Positions 11,956-23,038 of a stretch of 64,000 nt of DNA are shown here, in pieces. How positions within the stretch are numbered: the first letter of the stretch is position 1; every line of letters starts with the position of its first letter. Origin of the DNA: Molanna angustata. Its lineage: Eukaryota > Arthropoda > Insecta > Trichoptera > Molannidae. Location: positions 19,785,678 through 19,849,677 of the forward strand of contig OY754978.1 of the NCBI GenBank assembly GCA_963576475.1. Reading direction: 5' to 3'. Below the pieces are notes generated by a model. It was not told the DNA's origin, ran no database searches, and saw nothing but the letters and a program-made list of their open reading frames with translations. Made by a program: the position numbers and the translations under genes.

Positions 11956-12132
11956 AACTGATTTTTTTGTGTTTATAGTAACAAAATTATGTTAAAACAA
12001 ACCAAACTATATTTGGTTTTGTGCGCACAGCCAAACAGTACAGCGATAAATAGATAAACCTTTATTACTGATAACAAAAGTTTAGTTGTAAGGCAGGTAG
12101 CCATTTCGGTTGCCATAATATTTTTTTCAGTG
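11956..12132 (-). repeat. Dispersed repeat with CACTGA ends, copy 1
   Basis: Inverse copy of 40692-40896. Shared words are 'cagtaataaaggtttatcta' and 'gtactgtttggctgtg'. Both ends carry CACTGA/TCAGTG-type inverted termini next to A or T runs. It is probably a MITE. No target duplication could be defined. Confidence 0.65.
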
Positions 12133-12359
12133 TAATTGTTGTATAAATAAATATTGTTATTCAATTAATTTAATAATCTCAAACTTCATAGGTAGCCACT
12201 GCTGAAGGTTTTAGTAAGATTGTAGTAAAATCGCGTTTATTTTAAAAAAATTATTCAATTTTTTCTCAAACAATTATCAATGATATAGAAATATCTCATT
12301 TTATTTCAATTTTGTACCTTACTGTAAACTCTCAATGCAATGAGCAATGTAAATAATAA

Positions 12360-12555
12360 TGTTGGGGGCAAGTCTGGTCCAACCGGCGAAATCAAAACCC
12401 TCGTGATTAGCCATATCATGGATATAATTATCATAATATGCAGTTCTATGACATCTAAAGATATTATAGAATTCCATAATATAATGATTATATCCATGAT
12501 ATGGGTAATCGTGAGGGTTTTGATTTCGCCGGTTGGACCAGACTTGCCCCCCTGA
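12360..12555. mobile_element. Palindromic MITE family P, copy 1
   Basis: The whole 196-bp element is an inverted repeat: gggggcaagtctggtc... against ...accagacttgccccc, with central arms around atatcatggatataatta. Copies are at 28593-28786, 33373-33590 and 45021-45609. Open frames that cross it on both strands are artefacts of the palindrome (for example AGWTRLAP against its mirror). The transposase class is unknown; terminus TCAGGGGGGC. Confidence 0.85.
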
Positions 12556-12689
12556 CCTAACTCCTCCCGAAGCAAACAATTCCATTTCTTTTACAGCTAC
12601 ATTTTCCAATATTCCTCGTTTTTATTTTATTTTATTTTACTCGGAACACTTACACACAGACATTGACAATCGCACACAAGAAAGTATAT

Positions 12690-13268
12690 CTTAATTTTTT
12701 TACTCCTCACTAACCCAAGGGGATATAGTGAGGAGTTATGATTTCGCAATTTTAAAGGCTATTTTTTTATTGCAGATTATCAACTAATATCATGCTGAGA
12801 TTGTATTCTAAAAGTTTCATCACAATTTATCTGTGTGTGTGTGCTATGTGCTGCGTGCTATGTGCTATGTACGGCGTGTTTATTTTACTTTATCAATTAT
12901 AGACTAAAGTACTAATTCAATTCTTTTCAAATTTTGCAAATATGTGTATCTAATACTCGCTTAGACGCCATTAGATTTTGAACAATATCTGAATAGTGCT
13001 TCTCAATTTTTTAAACTGTCAAATATTTCAAAGTGACCCCAAACTCAGGAAACTTAAAATTTGAAATTATTATATTCAAATTGGTGAAAAGGCACATCAC
13101 TTTCATAAAATGGCATTGAAGAGTTATCAAGTTTTCATAAAAAAATATTTAAATAAAAAATAATTTAACAAACTCATTTCATGAAAATTTTCCATACGAA
13201 ATTTGAACACTTTATAGAATGACTTGTTAGTGAGGAGTTTAGCGTTGGCCACAACCCACTCGTTTTAT
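12690..13268 (+). repeat. Dispersed repeat family B, copy 2
   Basis: It opens with actcctcactaac, followed directly by ccaaggggatatagtgaggag. It closes with gttagtgaggagttta and the family 3' word ggccacaacccactc. The arms ACTCCTCACTAAC and GTTAGTGAGGAGT are perfectly complementary. The first third also matches 29548-29725 and the inverse of 39300-39505. It is non-coding. Confidence 0.7.
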
Positions 13269-15129
13269 AATGTCAATATCCTATTGAAAGTGAACACGAC
13301 ATGCAAAGTTCATCAATATTTTACACAAACATATTAAAGCATCCGAGATAAAAACAATAAAAAAAACTTTAAAAATAAGACATAATTATACAAAACCTAT
13401 AAAAACATAAAGAAGCATATATAGGTACAACAATAAAAAGTATAAATTACACATAAATAATCATAGGTATATACTACAGTAAAAAGTAATGAAACTTGTG
13501 CATATGACAATAAAAAACAATGAGACATGAACTTATTAACAACACATCAACAGAAATTCTCCTCTCTACTCAGAATCAATAGCATTCATCTTTTAAATAC
13601 CTCTCTTGTGTTGCAGAAGATATCAACTATGTTGCCATCATACCATCAATATATTTGCTAGATAACAACTTCAAATACAGAAACCTATGACGAAAATATG
13701 AAATATCTTGTAAAATATGTACATATTGTACATACACCTATATGTATTTCTCTGGTGAATAAATAAATATAACATTTATAATTTTATTTAATTTTATTTT
13801 ATTTTCACTTTGGTAGATCTATATACCTATGTACATTGGAATATGAAAGAGTTGTGCGGTTCTGTACAAAAATATATTCAATTCCTAATGCAGATAATCA
13901 CTTTTGTTTAATCTAATCGTGTGTCTGTTTCGCCACTAATAAGTGGATTGTTTTTTAGAGAGAAAAAACAAACTTAAATATTCGTTTAACTGTTTCTTTT
14001 ATCTCTGCTGATCGAATCATAATAAACACAAGGATTCGATGAGAAAAGAAAAATCGCCACGTCAATTTCGAATAAAGTAAAATTGAATTAAAGCTAAATT
14101 TAAAGAAGCGATTAAAAATGAAGTAGACGGTATGTTTATTCATTATGAATGACAGGTAATCATGATTGATCGCTATTAGATACACGCGGAGAAAATACTA
14201 AAAAAAAATAATACTGCTACCGGAGTTTTATAATCACCACTTAAGTCCGTACTTAATTCTAACTTATGACATTTGTGTGGCCTCTTTTTTACGTAGATGG
14301 GTACATAAAAAAACAAGTTTTTCCAGTTATTAATTCAAAATATAACTACATGTGAATCTTAACAGAGATCTTATATGAGATATACATAAAATTAACTAAT
14401 ATATGTTATAAATGGTACCGGAAAAAAGATTAGATTTGATTTATACATAGTATTACGTATTGAGTTTTTCTTAACATATAGGTAAATACAGTATGTAGGC
14501 ACAGCTCGACTTAACCTCACAATGATCTAACATCGACACAGTTTCATATTTTGGGATTATTTATAAAATGAAGCAAGTGCTTTTTCTTATTTCTATATTG
14601 ATTGCGAATTTCTAAAAAAAACAACTTAAATTGGTATTTATTTATTGCTCTTAGGCAGCGTTTTAGAAAAGTTCTTCCTGATTTTTTCTATCATCACTGT
14701 GATTGATAATACTATTATTCAAAATAAAATCAATCTCTCGTAGTTCAGCAATGAGGTTCATCGCTTATTCTGAATTTTGACTTTTTGTATGAGACGAAAC
14801 TAGTGTGTGAGGATACACTCTTGGGTCGCGCTTCATTTCATAAGGTATTACACACCTGTCGCTGGATACATCAGATTGTAAGATGTGCCAGGATGGAATG
14901 AATGATAAAACGGTAAACTGTAAACTTTATAATTTTACTCTCCACAAATATGAAAAACTCGTGATGTTTTTGTTATTATGGTTGTATTGTATGTAGTTAT
15001 GGTATTTTTTTGTGTCAATTTTATATCCCAAACTATTAGTTCAGTTGATTTATATTGACAGAATAATGTGTTTTCTTTTTTTCAGCGATCTATATAAAGA
15101 TAAATTATAGGTGTTGATCTAAGAGAAAT
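13269..15129. other. AT-rich stretch without a recognisable gene
   Basis: 13750-13805 ends in a 'gtgaataaataaatataac' tail and TTTTA runs, which may be an old LINE or SINE 3' end. The 76-codon antisense frame at 13955-14185 has no motif. Nothing else could be supported. Confidence 0.5.
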
Positions 15130-15400
15130 GAGGAAATCAGACGCCAGACAAATGTTGTCAATGTGATAGATTGCCAAAAATAAATGGCAATGGGCAGGTC
15201 ACGTTGGCAGACGAGGAATAAAGACTTAACCCAGAGTTCTGAAACGGAAACCATAGGATATGAATAGCGCCTCAGAACAGGTGGGCTGATGATATTGTGC
15301 CGTTCGCTGATAGTGGATGAATGTTAAAAGCCCAAACAAGAGATGAGTGGAAATATCTACGTAGAAGAGGCCAAGGAGATATGACTAAAGGAAGATTATG
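15130..15400 (+). mobile_element. LINE 3' end, RTE-like, degenerate
   Basis: Frames give KWQWAGHVGRR near 15176-15210 and RWADDIVPFA with a downstream DEWKYLRR near 15260-15350. This is the C-terminal signature of RTE-like endonuclease-RT polyproteins (WAGH..RR, RW.DDI, R..W). Several frameshifts and stops are present. Confidence 0.7.
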
Positions 15401-15424
15401 TGTTTTATTTATTTTGTCATACAT

Positions 15425-15830
15425 ATTCATCATCGTCATTGGCGCTACAGCCCATTGCGAACCATAGCCTTCACTCGAATTTTTCGCGGTTTAGACCGGT
15501 CCATCGCCTGCGCTCTTCAGTTTGCAACGCTAATCCTCTTTACATCCTCCTGTATGCCGTCCATCCGCCTCAGTTTGGGTCTCCCCTCCGGGTGTGTGTC
15601 GAGAATAATCTTTGAAGTTCGGCCTTCCTCCATTCGCTAAACGTGCCCTAACCACCGAAGTCGACGTATTTTTATATATTTGATTATGTTAACTGTAAAA
15701 GTTCTCCATAATATCTATAATTCATTCTCACAAAGTGGCCCGAAGATTTTTCTTAACACCTTCCGTTCAAATACCAACAGCAACGTATACAAGTGCTGGT
15801 CGCAGCAATCTTTTATACAATAACAACTTA
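15425..15830 (-). mobile_element. LINE 3' end, RTE-like, antisense
   Basis: Minus-strand frames give IKYIKIRRLRW, then RMEEGR-like and EGRPKLRRMDGIQEDVKRIS, then a short AQAMDRSK segment. That is the order expected at the end of an RTE-like polyprotein. The 3' end carries a GATGATGA-type tail (minus) near 15430. It is tail to tail with the plus-strand LINE fragment at 15130-15400. Confidence 0.7.
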
Positions 15831-16296
15831 TGTAGTACCTATTTCTAGTTAACAATCAGGACATGAGGTATCGGTAAATAATACCGAAATAGCATTTATT
15901 TGTCATTCATATTAGCGACTAGGTATATAATATCAGTTGTTATTTATGTTTAGAAACGAGAAATTTAATAACAAAATATATGAACGCAATACTTTCTTAT
16001 ATTTGTAAAATTTGTATTCAGTGCAAGATCAAGATATAAAACTTATGTCACGTCTTTATAAATTAATATCATACTAAACATGTCGTGTGCTTTTATAGTC
16101 TTTGACGTGCGCTCGTTTCTTTTTGTCATGGTATAGAGACTTTCTTAACATCTAACGTACGTTTAATTGTCTGGCTCTGTAGGTACATAATATACAGTAT
16201 ATAATTATGTATGTGTGCATTTAGACAAGGGTCGATTATTTATTTTTGAGTGAATTGTAAATTAAAAAAACCGACATTAATTTGTTAATTTTGTAG
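15831..16296. other. AT-rich stretch without a recognisable gene
   Basis: No repeat match in the window and no open frame of note. Confidence 0.5.
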
Positions 16297-16440
16297 GAAA
16301 ATAAATATGTTTTTTAAACAAGTACGTATACATATTCAAACGTTCACGAAGATAAGCAAATTAATATTTGTGGTGTAGGAAATTGATCGAGGAAAGATTC
16401 GAACCCTAGTACACTTGATTGCTATACTGTAAAAAAGATA
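16297..16440 (-). mobile_element. SINE family 1, diverged copy
   Basis: Reverse-strand body words 'aacaagtacgtatacat' and 'gataagcaaatt' precede 'gatcgaggaaagattcgaac', in the same order as the clear copy at 18550-18756. The tRNA-like 5' half is eroded. Confidence 0.65.
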
Positions 16441-17223
16441 CAGAAAAAGAATGTTTATATATTTAAGTAAGATTGATAGTTAATTTTACAATAATAAATA
16501 ATTAGAAGGAGAAAATTGCAACAATTGGAATAAAAAACTAGTTTTTTCGATTTCATTATTTTTTTGATGTACCTACTTACGTGTATGATTTTGTCATGAG
16601 TACATTGTAATCTGGTTGGTAGGAAGAAATTGCCTAATGTTTGATTCTATAAAACTTTTTCCCTTTATTTTAATAATAATCATCATTTTACTAACATACA
16701 CCAAGGAAGTGTTGCCCCTTTAAAATATAATAAACCATAAAATAAAATAAAAAATCTTAATGAGACATACAAGGTACAGAGTAAATTACATTACATCAAT
16801 AAGACAATATCTACTTGATGTTATTATTTCTCGTATCAGGTTTATCGATAAATAAATACTCTCTGAATGGTAATAGAATTTTATTATGACTTTGATGGGA
16901 ATGGGCATAACAATATTAAGCTATAACAGGCAACTCAATATGTGTTATATGCAACGTTTAGCGAAATTTTAAACTATAAAACATTACTGAAAACATAAAA
17001 TTATTGTTCATACACACTATATATGTATTTATGGATTGATTTTTTTCTGTTGCGTCATTATATACGTTTATATTATGTTGGTTCTTACCAGTTCTTACAT
17101 ACTCTGTAATAACAAAACTGACAACTCATTCTTTTTTCAAAACAAAGTATGTGTGTGTCAAATGTTATTCAAACAGCGTTTGTGTTAAATATGTAGTCAT
17201 TTGAATAAAAAGGAAAATATTTT
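16441..17223. other. AT-rich stretch without a recognisable gene
   Basis: A 25-bp word, ggttggtaggaagaaattgcc (16615-16635 region), recurs inverted at 45687-45712, so old repeats are present. No coding signal was seen. Confidence 0.45.
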
Positions 17224-17402
17224 TCCAACTGTCGATTTGTTCAAGATTGATTTCTAGATTTTTTTTCTCTTAACATATCGACATACTTTCCAGCCAAGAT
17301 CCGCGAGATTTCGTAAGCAAGGTTAACATTTTTTGTTTTTTTTTTTCAACTATACACTCTGTCGCCATCAACAGTTGGATCATATGTGCTAAATGCTACT
17401 AG
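17224..17402 (+). mobile_element. Mini-Helitron-like element (179 bp), internally deleted
   Basis: The 5' end, tccaactgtcgatttgttca, continues with gccaagatccgcg. The 3' end, caacagttggatcatatgtg, is followed by the CTAG end. Both match the ends of the 1-kb copies at 8940 and 36145, with about 800 bp of middle missing. The 5' flank is T rather than A. It shows that the ends alone define the family. Confidence 0.65.
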
Positions 17403-17429
17403 TTTCAGAAAATTACTATTCAAAACGGA

Positions 17430-17625
17430 ATTCCGATAACTGTTTCCAATCAGGCATTAGTGACACATTTGACTTGTATCTCAAAGGTCCTGGGTTCAAT
17501 TCCTGGCAGATTTTAATTTCTGATTTTGTGAAACGATTAATATGTATTATTGCATTCAAGATGTGGCAACTTGTCATTAAATGCGTATTAAATAACTATG
17601 CATTATCATTTTCCTACGATGATAT
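17430..17625 (+). mobile_element. SINE family 3, diverged copy
   Basis: The box B-like 'cctgggttcaattcctggc' is followed by 'aaacgattaatatg' and 'aagatgtggcaacttg', the body words of the copy at 63719-63954. The head is degraded. The 92-codon open frame across it is not a gene. Confidence 0.65.
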
Positions 17626-18549
17626 TTTTTTATTTTTCTTTATTTTATTTCGAAACATAGCAGCTTTTTAACACATGTAGGTAATTCATTAAATACTTAT
17701 AAAAGAAAAAGCCAATTATAATTTTTCACTAAATTAGATAAAGATAATCACATTTTATTCTAAGACGGGAACATTGATCAGGTGAAAGAGTTCAAGGAAT
17801 AAGATTTAGTGTTATATATGTAAATAACAAGTCTAGAATCCAATTCAATTTGACTTTAATTTCACATTTAATAAATATAATAATATAAAATACATTTCTT
17901 AAAATATGCACCCAAAATATAACAAAACAATAATTGTACACGACGTATGATGTTTACTCTGTAGGCCTAAGACAAATAATGGCCGCCGGTCATTCAATAT
18001 ACGAATGCGTCCGATTCCGCATTCGGGAATCTCTGTCGATACGAAAATATATCACATTTAGGATATGGTTAGGAAACTGGGAATGGGAAAATGAACTGAA
18101 AGGAAGAAATAGAATCGTTTCCCAAACCGATACTTCTAGCCACATTAAGAATATGATTTAATGCTTGGAGAGACAGATCTAATACTTTTGGTTGTGGGCT
18201 AAGAATATTGTAGTTATTACAGCAGCGGTCGATAAACTATTGTTTTAGTCATAATTTATTCTTGACAATAGTGTGTTAGACTAGTTACTGTGACGTGATG
18301 TTCTGGATGGGCTCTATGAAAAGCTTTTTGCTTTTTATTTCCATGAATTGTCATTAAACTTTTTTTATTAATCACATTCCATTACAATACACGAAAATTT
18401 TTCTATTTTTTTTAGCCACCAGGCCAAGATCTTACGTCATTTATGGTCGCACATTTAGAGTACATTATGTACGGAATTTAGTGTACGGAATACTATCTGA
18501 TTAAAATTTAAATAATAGTAAAAATATTTTTAGAACTTATTATAAGACT
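17626..18549. other. AT-rich stretch without a recognisable gene
   Basis: It contains a 75-codon open frame at 17934-18161 (non-ATG start in the window). The frame has a charged stretch (GNWEWENELKGRNRI) but no motif I know. A short moderately GC-rich patch lies at 17980-18040. Confidence 0.4.
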
Positions 18550-18756
18550 ATTTTTTTTTTTTTTTTTTTTATTTTTTTAAATTAAAAAAATGAATATGTC
18601 CTTGTTAAACAAGTACATATACATCTTCCTACGTTCCCTAAAATAAGCATATAAATGCTTGTGCTATAGGTGAACGAAATCGGTCGAGGCAGGATTCGAA
18701 CTCGCGACCACTGGATTACTAGCCCAGCGCGCTATCCGCTCTGCCATCGACCGATC
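18550..18756 (-). mobile_element. SINE family 1, well-preserved copy with poly(A)
   Basis: On the minus strand: tRNA-like head (cggtcgatggcagagcgg, ggattcgaactcgcg in reverse), body 'ttcgttcacctatagcacaa', then an A run of about 25 at the 3' end. The anticodon-loop word is CTAGTAA, suggesting descent from a tRNA-Thr(AGT)-like molecule. Same family as 33957-34147 and 41822-42005. Confidence 0.85.
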
Positions 18757-19289
18757 TATTTAAATCATAACAAATTACTCCTAAGTTGAACACATGATTT
18801 TCAATATAAAAAATACCTGTCCAAAAAAATAAACTATTTAATAGATTTGTTCAGTAAAAAAATTCGAGCTCCGTGACCGAACATTACACGGCCGAATGTG
18901 ATGAACCGTACCGAAGGAAGTAATGTTCGTTCGGATTCGTTTTTAACAGCACAGGTGTAAAGGGGAGGGAGAGGGAGGGAAATAGGTACATGTATAATAT
19001 TATGTACGGCTCGGCTTCTTGGCACGTAGCAGTTTCGTTCGTTCGTGACATGGAATAAGACAAGTCAGGAACGCATACAATGGGACTCGGGCAGAGCAGG
19101 AGCAACAGTCTTCGCCGCCAGGAGCATTAAATTAAAAAAAAGAAGCCCTTTTCAATTGAAAATTGACCATCGTCATTTTATTATTTGTCTCGCTGTTGTT
19201 TTGAAACGAAACCAATACTATTTTTTCTCCCGAGAGAACGACCAATTTTGAGATAGGAAAGCTTACCTTAAAAGTTCCGTCCAATGTTG
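18757..19289. other. Moderately GC-rich, unassigned
   Basis: Base composition is less AT-rich than the surroundings, with a purine tract (ggggagggagagggagggaa, 18961-18980). Short open frames on both strands carry no motif. It could be an unrecognised LINE 5' part or a unique sequence. Confidence 0.35.
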
Positions 19290-19650
19290 CTGTTTCCGTG
19301 TCCAGACCATCGATATGCGCCCTCTCTAATAGCTGGCAGTCGTCGCAGCAATATCACTTGCAGCCTGGAGGTTCTCCTCATTACAAGGCTCCCTCATGAG
19401 TGGGCACACCAGCAGGTGCTCCTCTCCACAATCGCACGTTACATCTTGCTCGCCTCCCAGCAGTTCCCACCTCTGCATGATCACCTTGGATCTACTCACG
19501 CCCGTTCTCAGTCTGTTCAGGCCTTTTCAACACCCGTATGGGAGTTGGTGTCCGGTTGGTAGAGACTCGCTTGGTTTCAACCATTCGTTCTCCCCAACCT
19601 GTTCCCGGCACAGCTCGATTCTTCTTTCATGCGGGATGGGGCGCAATTCA
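19290..19650 (-). mobile_element. Jockey-like LINE C-terminus, antisense
   Basis: Minus-strand translation reads LNRLRTGVSRSKV, then RWELLGGEQDVTCDCGEEHL, then CPLMREPCNEENLQ. This is the C-terminal cysteine/histidine-rich segment of Jockey-like RTs and is closely similar to 42033-42356. It ends about 19300 with a 'tggacacgg' word like the 3' end of that copy. The frame shifts upstream near 19545. Confidence 0.75.
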
Positions 19651-19789
19651 TTAATTTTCGAAAGGAAACTACGTCTCGATTTGAACCTCGTTATTGGGGG
19701 GTCTTGCCCATACAGGGGGTGTCAGGTATCGCTTTTTTGCTTTCGATTCTCAATAACAACGATCGCGATTTGAATAATTAGTTACCTAC

Positions 19790-21035
19790 ATTTGGTATTG
19801 TGCTAAAAGGTGCCTTAAAAAGGCAACCTACTATTCAGTTCTTGGGAACTAATATTATGTTCAAGAGTCATATTACATGTCTTGGAGTTACTCTGGAGAG
19901 GGGGCTGTCTTTTATTCAGCATGTCAGCAGTACTGTTGATAAGGCAAAAAATGCTTTCTACAAAGTTGCCCATATATCTCGGGTCAATTGGGGTCTGAAA
20001 TTCCCCAAAGCACGGGTATTTTACAATGCAGTCTTTCTTGGCATTGCATGATTTGCTTCGGGTTGTTGGTCACAATCTTGCAGTCTTCAATACATTCGAA
20101 GGAAATTGCTCTCTGGCCAAAGGTTCGCACTCTTAGCCCTATCCAAAGCCTATAGAACATGTGCGACGGATTTTCTCCCTATTCTTACGGGACTGGCTCC
20201 GTTGGACTTGGAAACTCATAGTCGTGGCGCTTCTTACAATTTGATGAAACGACAGTCTTCTGAAATTGATGAGATTCGGCTTCATCCCCCCGAAGGCCCT
20301 ATTTCCTCCAGCAACATTAACCGCATCACCATGGAAGCCCTGCTGGACTCTTGGTAGGCTCGATGGAGCTCGTGCCCCGTAGGACGAACAACATTTTTGT
20401 TTTTCCCTGATGTGAGGACTAGACTTCGTCAATATTGGGCCGTCCCAGATTTCTGGACATCTGGACATCATAAGTTTATTACAGAACACGGCAGCTTTAT
20501 TAGATACCTTCATAGATTCCGCCTTGTAAACTCGTCCTCATGTCGGTTATGCCATCACTCTGACCAAACTTTAGAGCACATTCTCTGGGAATGCTCTCAC
20601 CCAAATGTGTCATACAGCAGAACGGAGCTCCTCCCTGCTGTCCATGGGCCTCTTCAAGGTCCCATTGGGCATGCGGATTAAGTGGTCTATAAGAAGAACT
20701 TTACTGCCTTCAAAATGTTTTGCCATGGCTAAAGTGCCCTGCTTCTATCTGCTGAATAAAAAAAATGAAATTCTAGAGTGTCCTTGGTCAACTCTCTGAT
20801 GCCCAGTTTTACAGTCACAGGCTTAAAGTACTCTCGCGAAAATCCATGTCTGTGAATATTATCTTCACCGACGTTGATTGTTATTTTTTTGCACAATTGT
20901 GCCGAGACCACGAGTCTAGAGGAGCTTCTAGAGCTACTCTTCGTGCCATGCATTCTTTGTCATTCTTTGCGTTCTGCGAAGGGGCCGTTTCAGTCCCCAT
21001 ATGCGGAGCGGGTGTAGGTGGGCGGAGCTACCTAC
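19790..21035 (+). pseudogene. R1-like LINE, 5'-truncated reverse-transcriptase C-terminus
   Basis: Three adjoining frame pieces (19800-20051, 20106-20357, 20397-20681) give FLGTNIMF/LGVTLERGLSF, VDKAKNAFYKV, ISRVNWGLKFPKARV, LSGQRFALLALSKAYRT, then the C-terminal CX2CX8HX4C knuckle (CRLCHHSDQTLEHILWEC). This matches the thumb and C-terminal zinc-knuckle region of R1-clade elements. The YADD core and endonuclease are missing, and frameshifts or stops near 20051, 20357 and 20681 disable it. The 3'UTR runs to about 21035. A second copy is at 3575-4112 (minus). Confidence 0.8.
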
Positions 21036-21311
21036 GATTTTTTTGATCAGCCCTGTGCAAACCGCGTGTTTCGGTGCGGCCCACGAGCAATATATCGAAA
21101 TAAAAAGTTATTACAATCGCTAGCATTGATAAGACAATCAGAAAAAAGGAAAAAAAGACATACAATTTCTCAATGCGCGGATTTTGTTTGATTTGGTGTA
21201 TTGAAGTAAACAAAATAAAACTTAAATTTTCTCGCTGCGCATATTATTTATGATTAGGTGGGTATATGAATTGAAAAAAACAACAGATACTGCAATTATC
21301 TTTGATTAATA

Positions 21312-21522
21312 ATAGTGGCATGTAAAACATGAGATCCAACTGTCAATAACGATTGTACATATGTATATTTGAAGAAAACGTACCTACCAAACTCAAACCA
21401 TAAATCCAAATTATTAAATGTTTAGAGATATTTCGTTTTCTATAAAAACATGTCAAGATAGAATAGTATGGAAGTCAGTTTTTTTCTACTCGGAATATGA
21501 AAACATCATAATGGTTTGATCG
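21312..21522 (-). mobile_element. Helitron-like element, 3' fragment
   Basis: Inverse of the 3' fifth of the 8940 element: gcatgtaaaacatgagatcc, then the 'caagatagaatagtatgg' block. The terminal tetranucleotide is CTAT instead of CTAG. It is truncated internally. Confidence 0.6.
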
Positions 21523-21892
21523 TTCTCTCGGTAAAAAGTGTATAAATTCAAAAGGCGCCGCTCCCCTTGAAAATCATACCTACACTTATATTTGGTGTCA
21601 CAGATTTCATTGTTTCTGGTGCAAATGAATCGTTTGAACCTAAGTTAGATCTGGCCCTGGGTTCTGGCTTATGTAGGTATGTACGTGATTGGAGTTAGAG
21701 TCATGGCTTTTCCAAAGACAGACATTGATTAATATAATAATTGATTCATTCAAATGTCTCAATGTGTTCGTTCAAAAATGGAACGACATAATTAAATTTG
21801 ATTCGTTCGGATTTCTCGTAAAAAATAAACGAAAATTGAAGTAGGCACCGTCATACCTTTTTCGATAGTATGATGGCAACATTTAAAAAAAT
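21523..21892. other. No gene recognised
   Basis: AT-rich unassigned sequence between the Helitron-like fragment and a family B copy. Confidence 0.4.
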
Positions 21893-22195
21893 GAGTGGGT
21901 TTGTGGCCAACACTAAACATTGCACTACATATGTAGTTAGTGTACATTTTTTATTCTTGTAAGGTTGATCATCTCTAAATGCATTTTTATGAAGTACATT
22001 TATATTAGATTCCTAAACAAATATAAGATTCCCAGGGGACAATCGTTTCCACGATACACCATATACACAAAAACATTGTCACGAAACTCAGAGTATACAT
22101 TTTCTATATTATAACTTTTGAGAAATTTATCTAAAAAACTACATTACTAGCAAGATGAGCATGTATGAGGCAGTGTATCAATTTTCATAAAGCGA

Positions 22196-22265
22196 TGAAT
22201 ATGTGTCAAGATACATAGAAGAATGCGGTGTTCGGTTCTCATTGCCTATTCCTTGAGGAAGATAA
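22196..22265 (+). mobile_element. LINE A 3' end scrap
   Basis: 'gatgaatatgtgtcaagat' and 'gtgttcggttctcattgcc' match the end of LINE A (for example 38950-39010). About 70 bp, non-functional. Confidence 0.5.
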
Positions 22266-22370
22266 ATGTGGAGAGTTTTAAACAACTCATACAATATCAA
22301 TATGAAGTATCACTCAATTTTCCTTTACAGAAGCTATTTACTTCTGTTATATACATTTTTTCATACAAAT

Positions 22371-22613
22371 ATTTTATTTTATTTTATTTTATTTTATTTA
22401 TATTACTTCTCGGGCAACTAACAGGTATTATGTCAAATATTAATTTAACACGCACCCAATAACATGTCGCCACATTCTAGAGACTTACGATATTAATCGT
22501 CTCACAGATCCAGACTGAAAACTCAATTAAAAACTGTGTCTCCACCGGTAATCGAACCTGGGACCTTAGGATCAGCAGTCAGATACCTAAGCAAGTGAGC
22601 CACGAAGGCCGAC
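22371..22613 (-). mobile_element. SINE family 3, near-complete, with TTTTA-type tail
   Basis: In reverse: head from 22613 (tcggccttcgtggctc), box B region 'cccaggttcgattaccgg', body 'gattaatatcgtaagtctc', and a 3' tail of (ATTTT)n at 22371-22400. It lies inside a family B repeat; the other B copy (7690-8345) lacks it. Confidence 0.8.
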
Positions 22614-22900
22614 ATATTTTATGTATTTTACTTTGATAATGCAGACAGTATTTTATTTCTGTATATTTTGACAATCTGTAGGTATTTTTCTTGTATCAAA
22701 ATTTTAATTCTGTATTTTTATTGTATCAAAAGTTCAAAAAATATAAAAATACCTCGATTTTCCAAACCGTGAGAGCATTTTGAAAATTTGGACAGGCAAA
22801 ATCTTACAGAAGAAATTAACGGATATCTATGAAAAACTAATCAGCTCTAATTTTATGGACTTTACATAATATACATAATATCAATATGAAGTAAATTTAG

Positions 22901-23025
22901 TTTTTTAACAGATTTTTAATTATCTCAATAGAGACGAAGTTGGAACATTTATTGTAGGAGAACCGGGAAATCACCGACAGGGAAAAAAATCCAATGTTTG
23001 CGCATATGCAATAATAAAAATATTC
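22901..23025 (-). mobile_element. Short retroposon with 13-bp target duplication
   Basis: Flanked by gaagtaaatttag at 22888-22900 and 23026-23038. On the minus strand the insert ends ctgttaaaaaa against the duplication, the layout of a 5'-truncated target-primed insertion. A rearranged sibling is at 55003-55201. No coding capacity; the parent LINE is not identified. Confidence 0.75.
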
Positions 23026-23038
23026 GAAGTAAATTTAG

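Larger units (their letters stand above)
21893..22860 (-). repeat. Dispersed repeat family B, copy 3, interrupted
   Basis: Inverse homologue of 7690-8345: gagtgggtttgtggccaac at the near end, then 'gcaagatgagcatgtatgag', 'cttctgttatatacattt' and 'ctcgattttccaaaccgtgag'. It is interrupted by a 65-bp LINE A-like word (22196-22265) and by a full SINE 3 (22371-22613). Confidence 0.65.

Noticed and set aside
12306..12609. Overlapping open frames of 71-96 codons on both strands
   Set aside because: They lie in the palindromic MITE P; the translations mirror each other because the DNA is self-complementary.
20139..20513. 124-codon antisense frame
   Set aside because: Antisense of the R1-like RT fragment, which has the recognisable protein.
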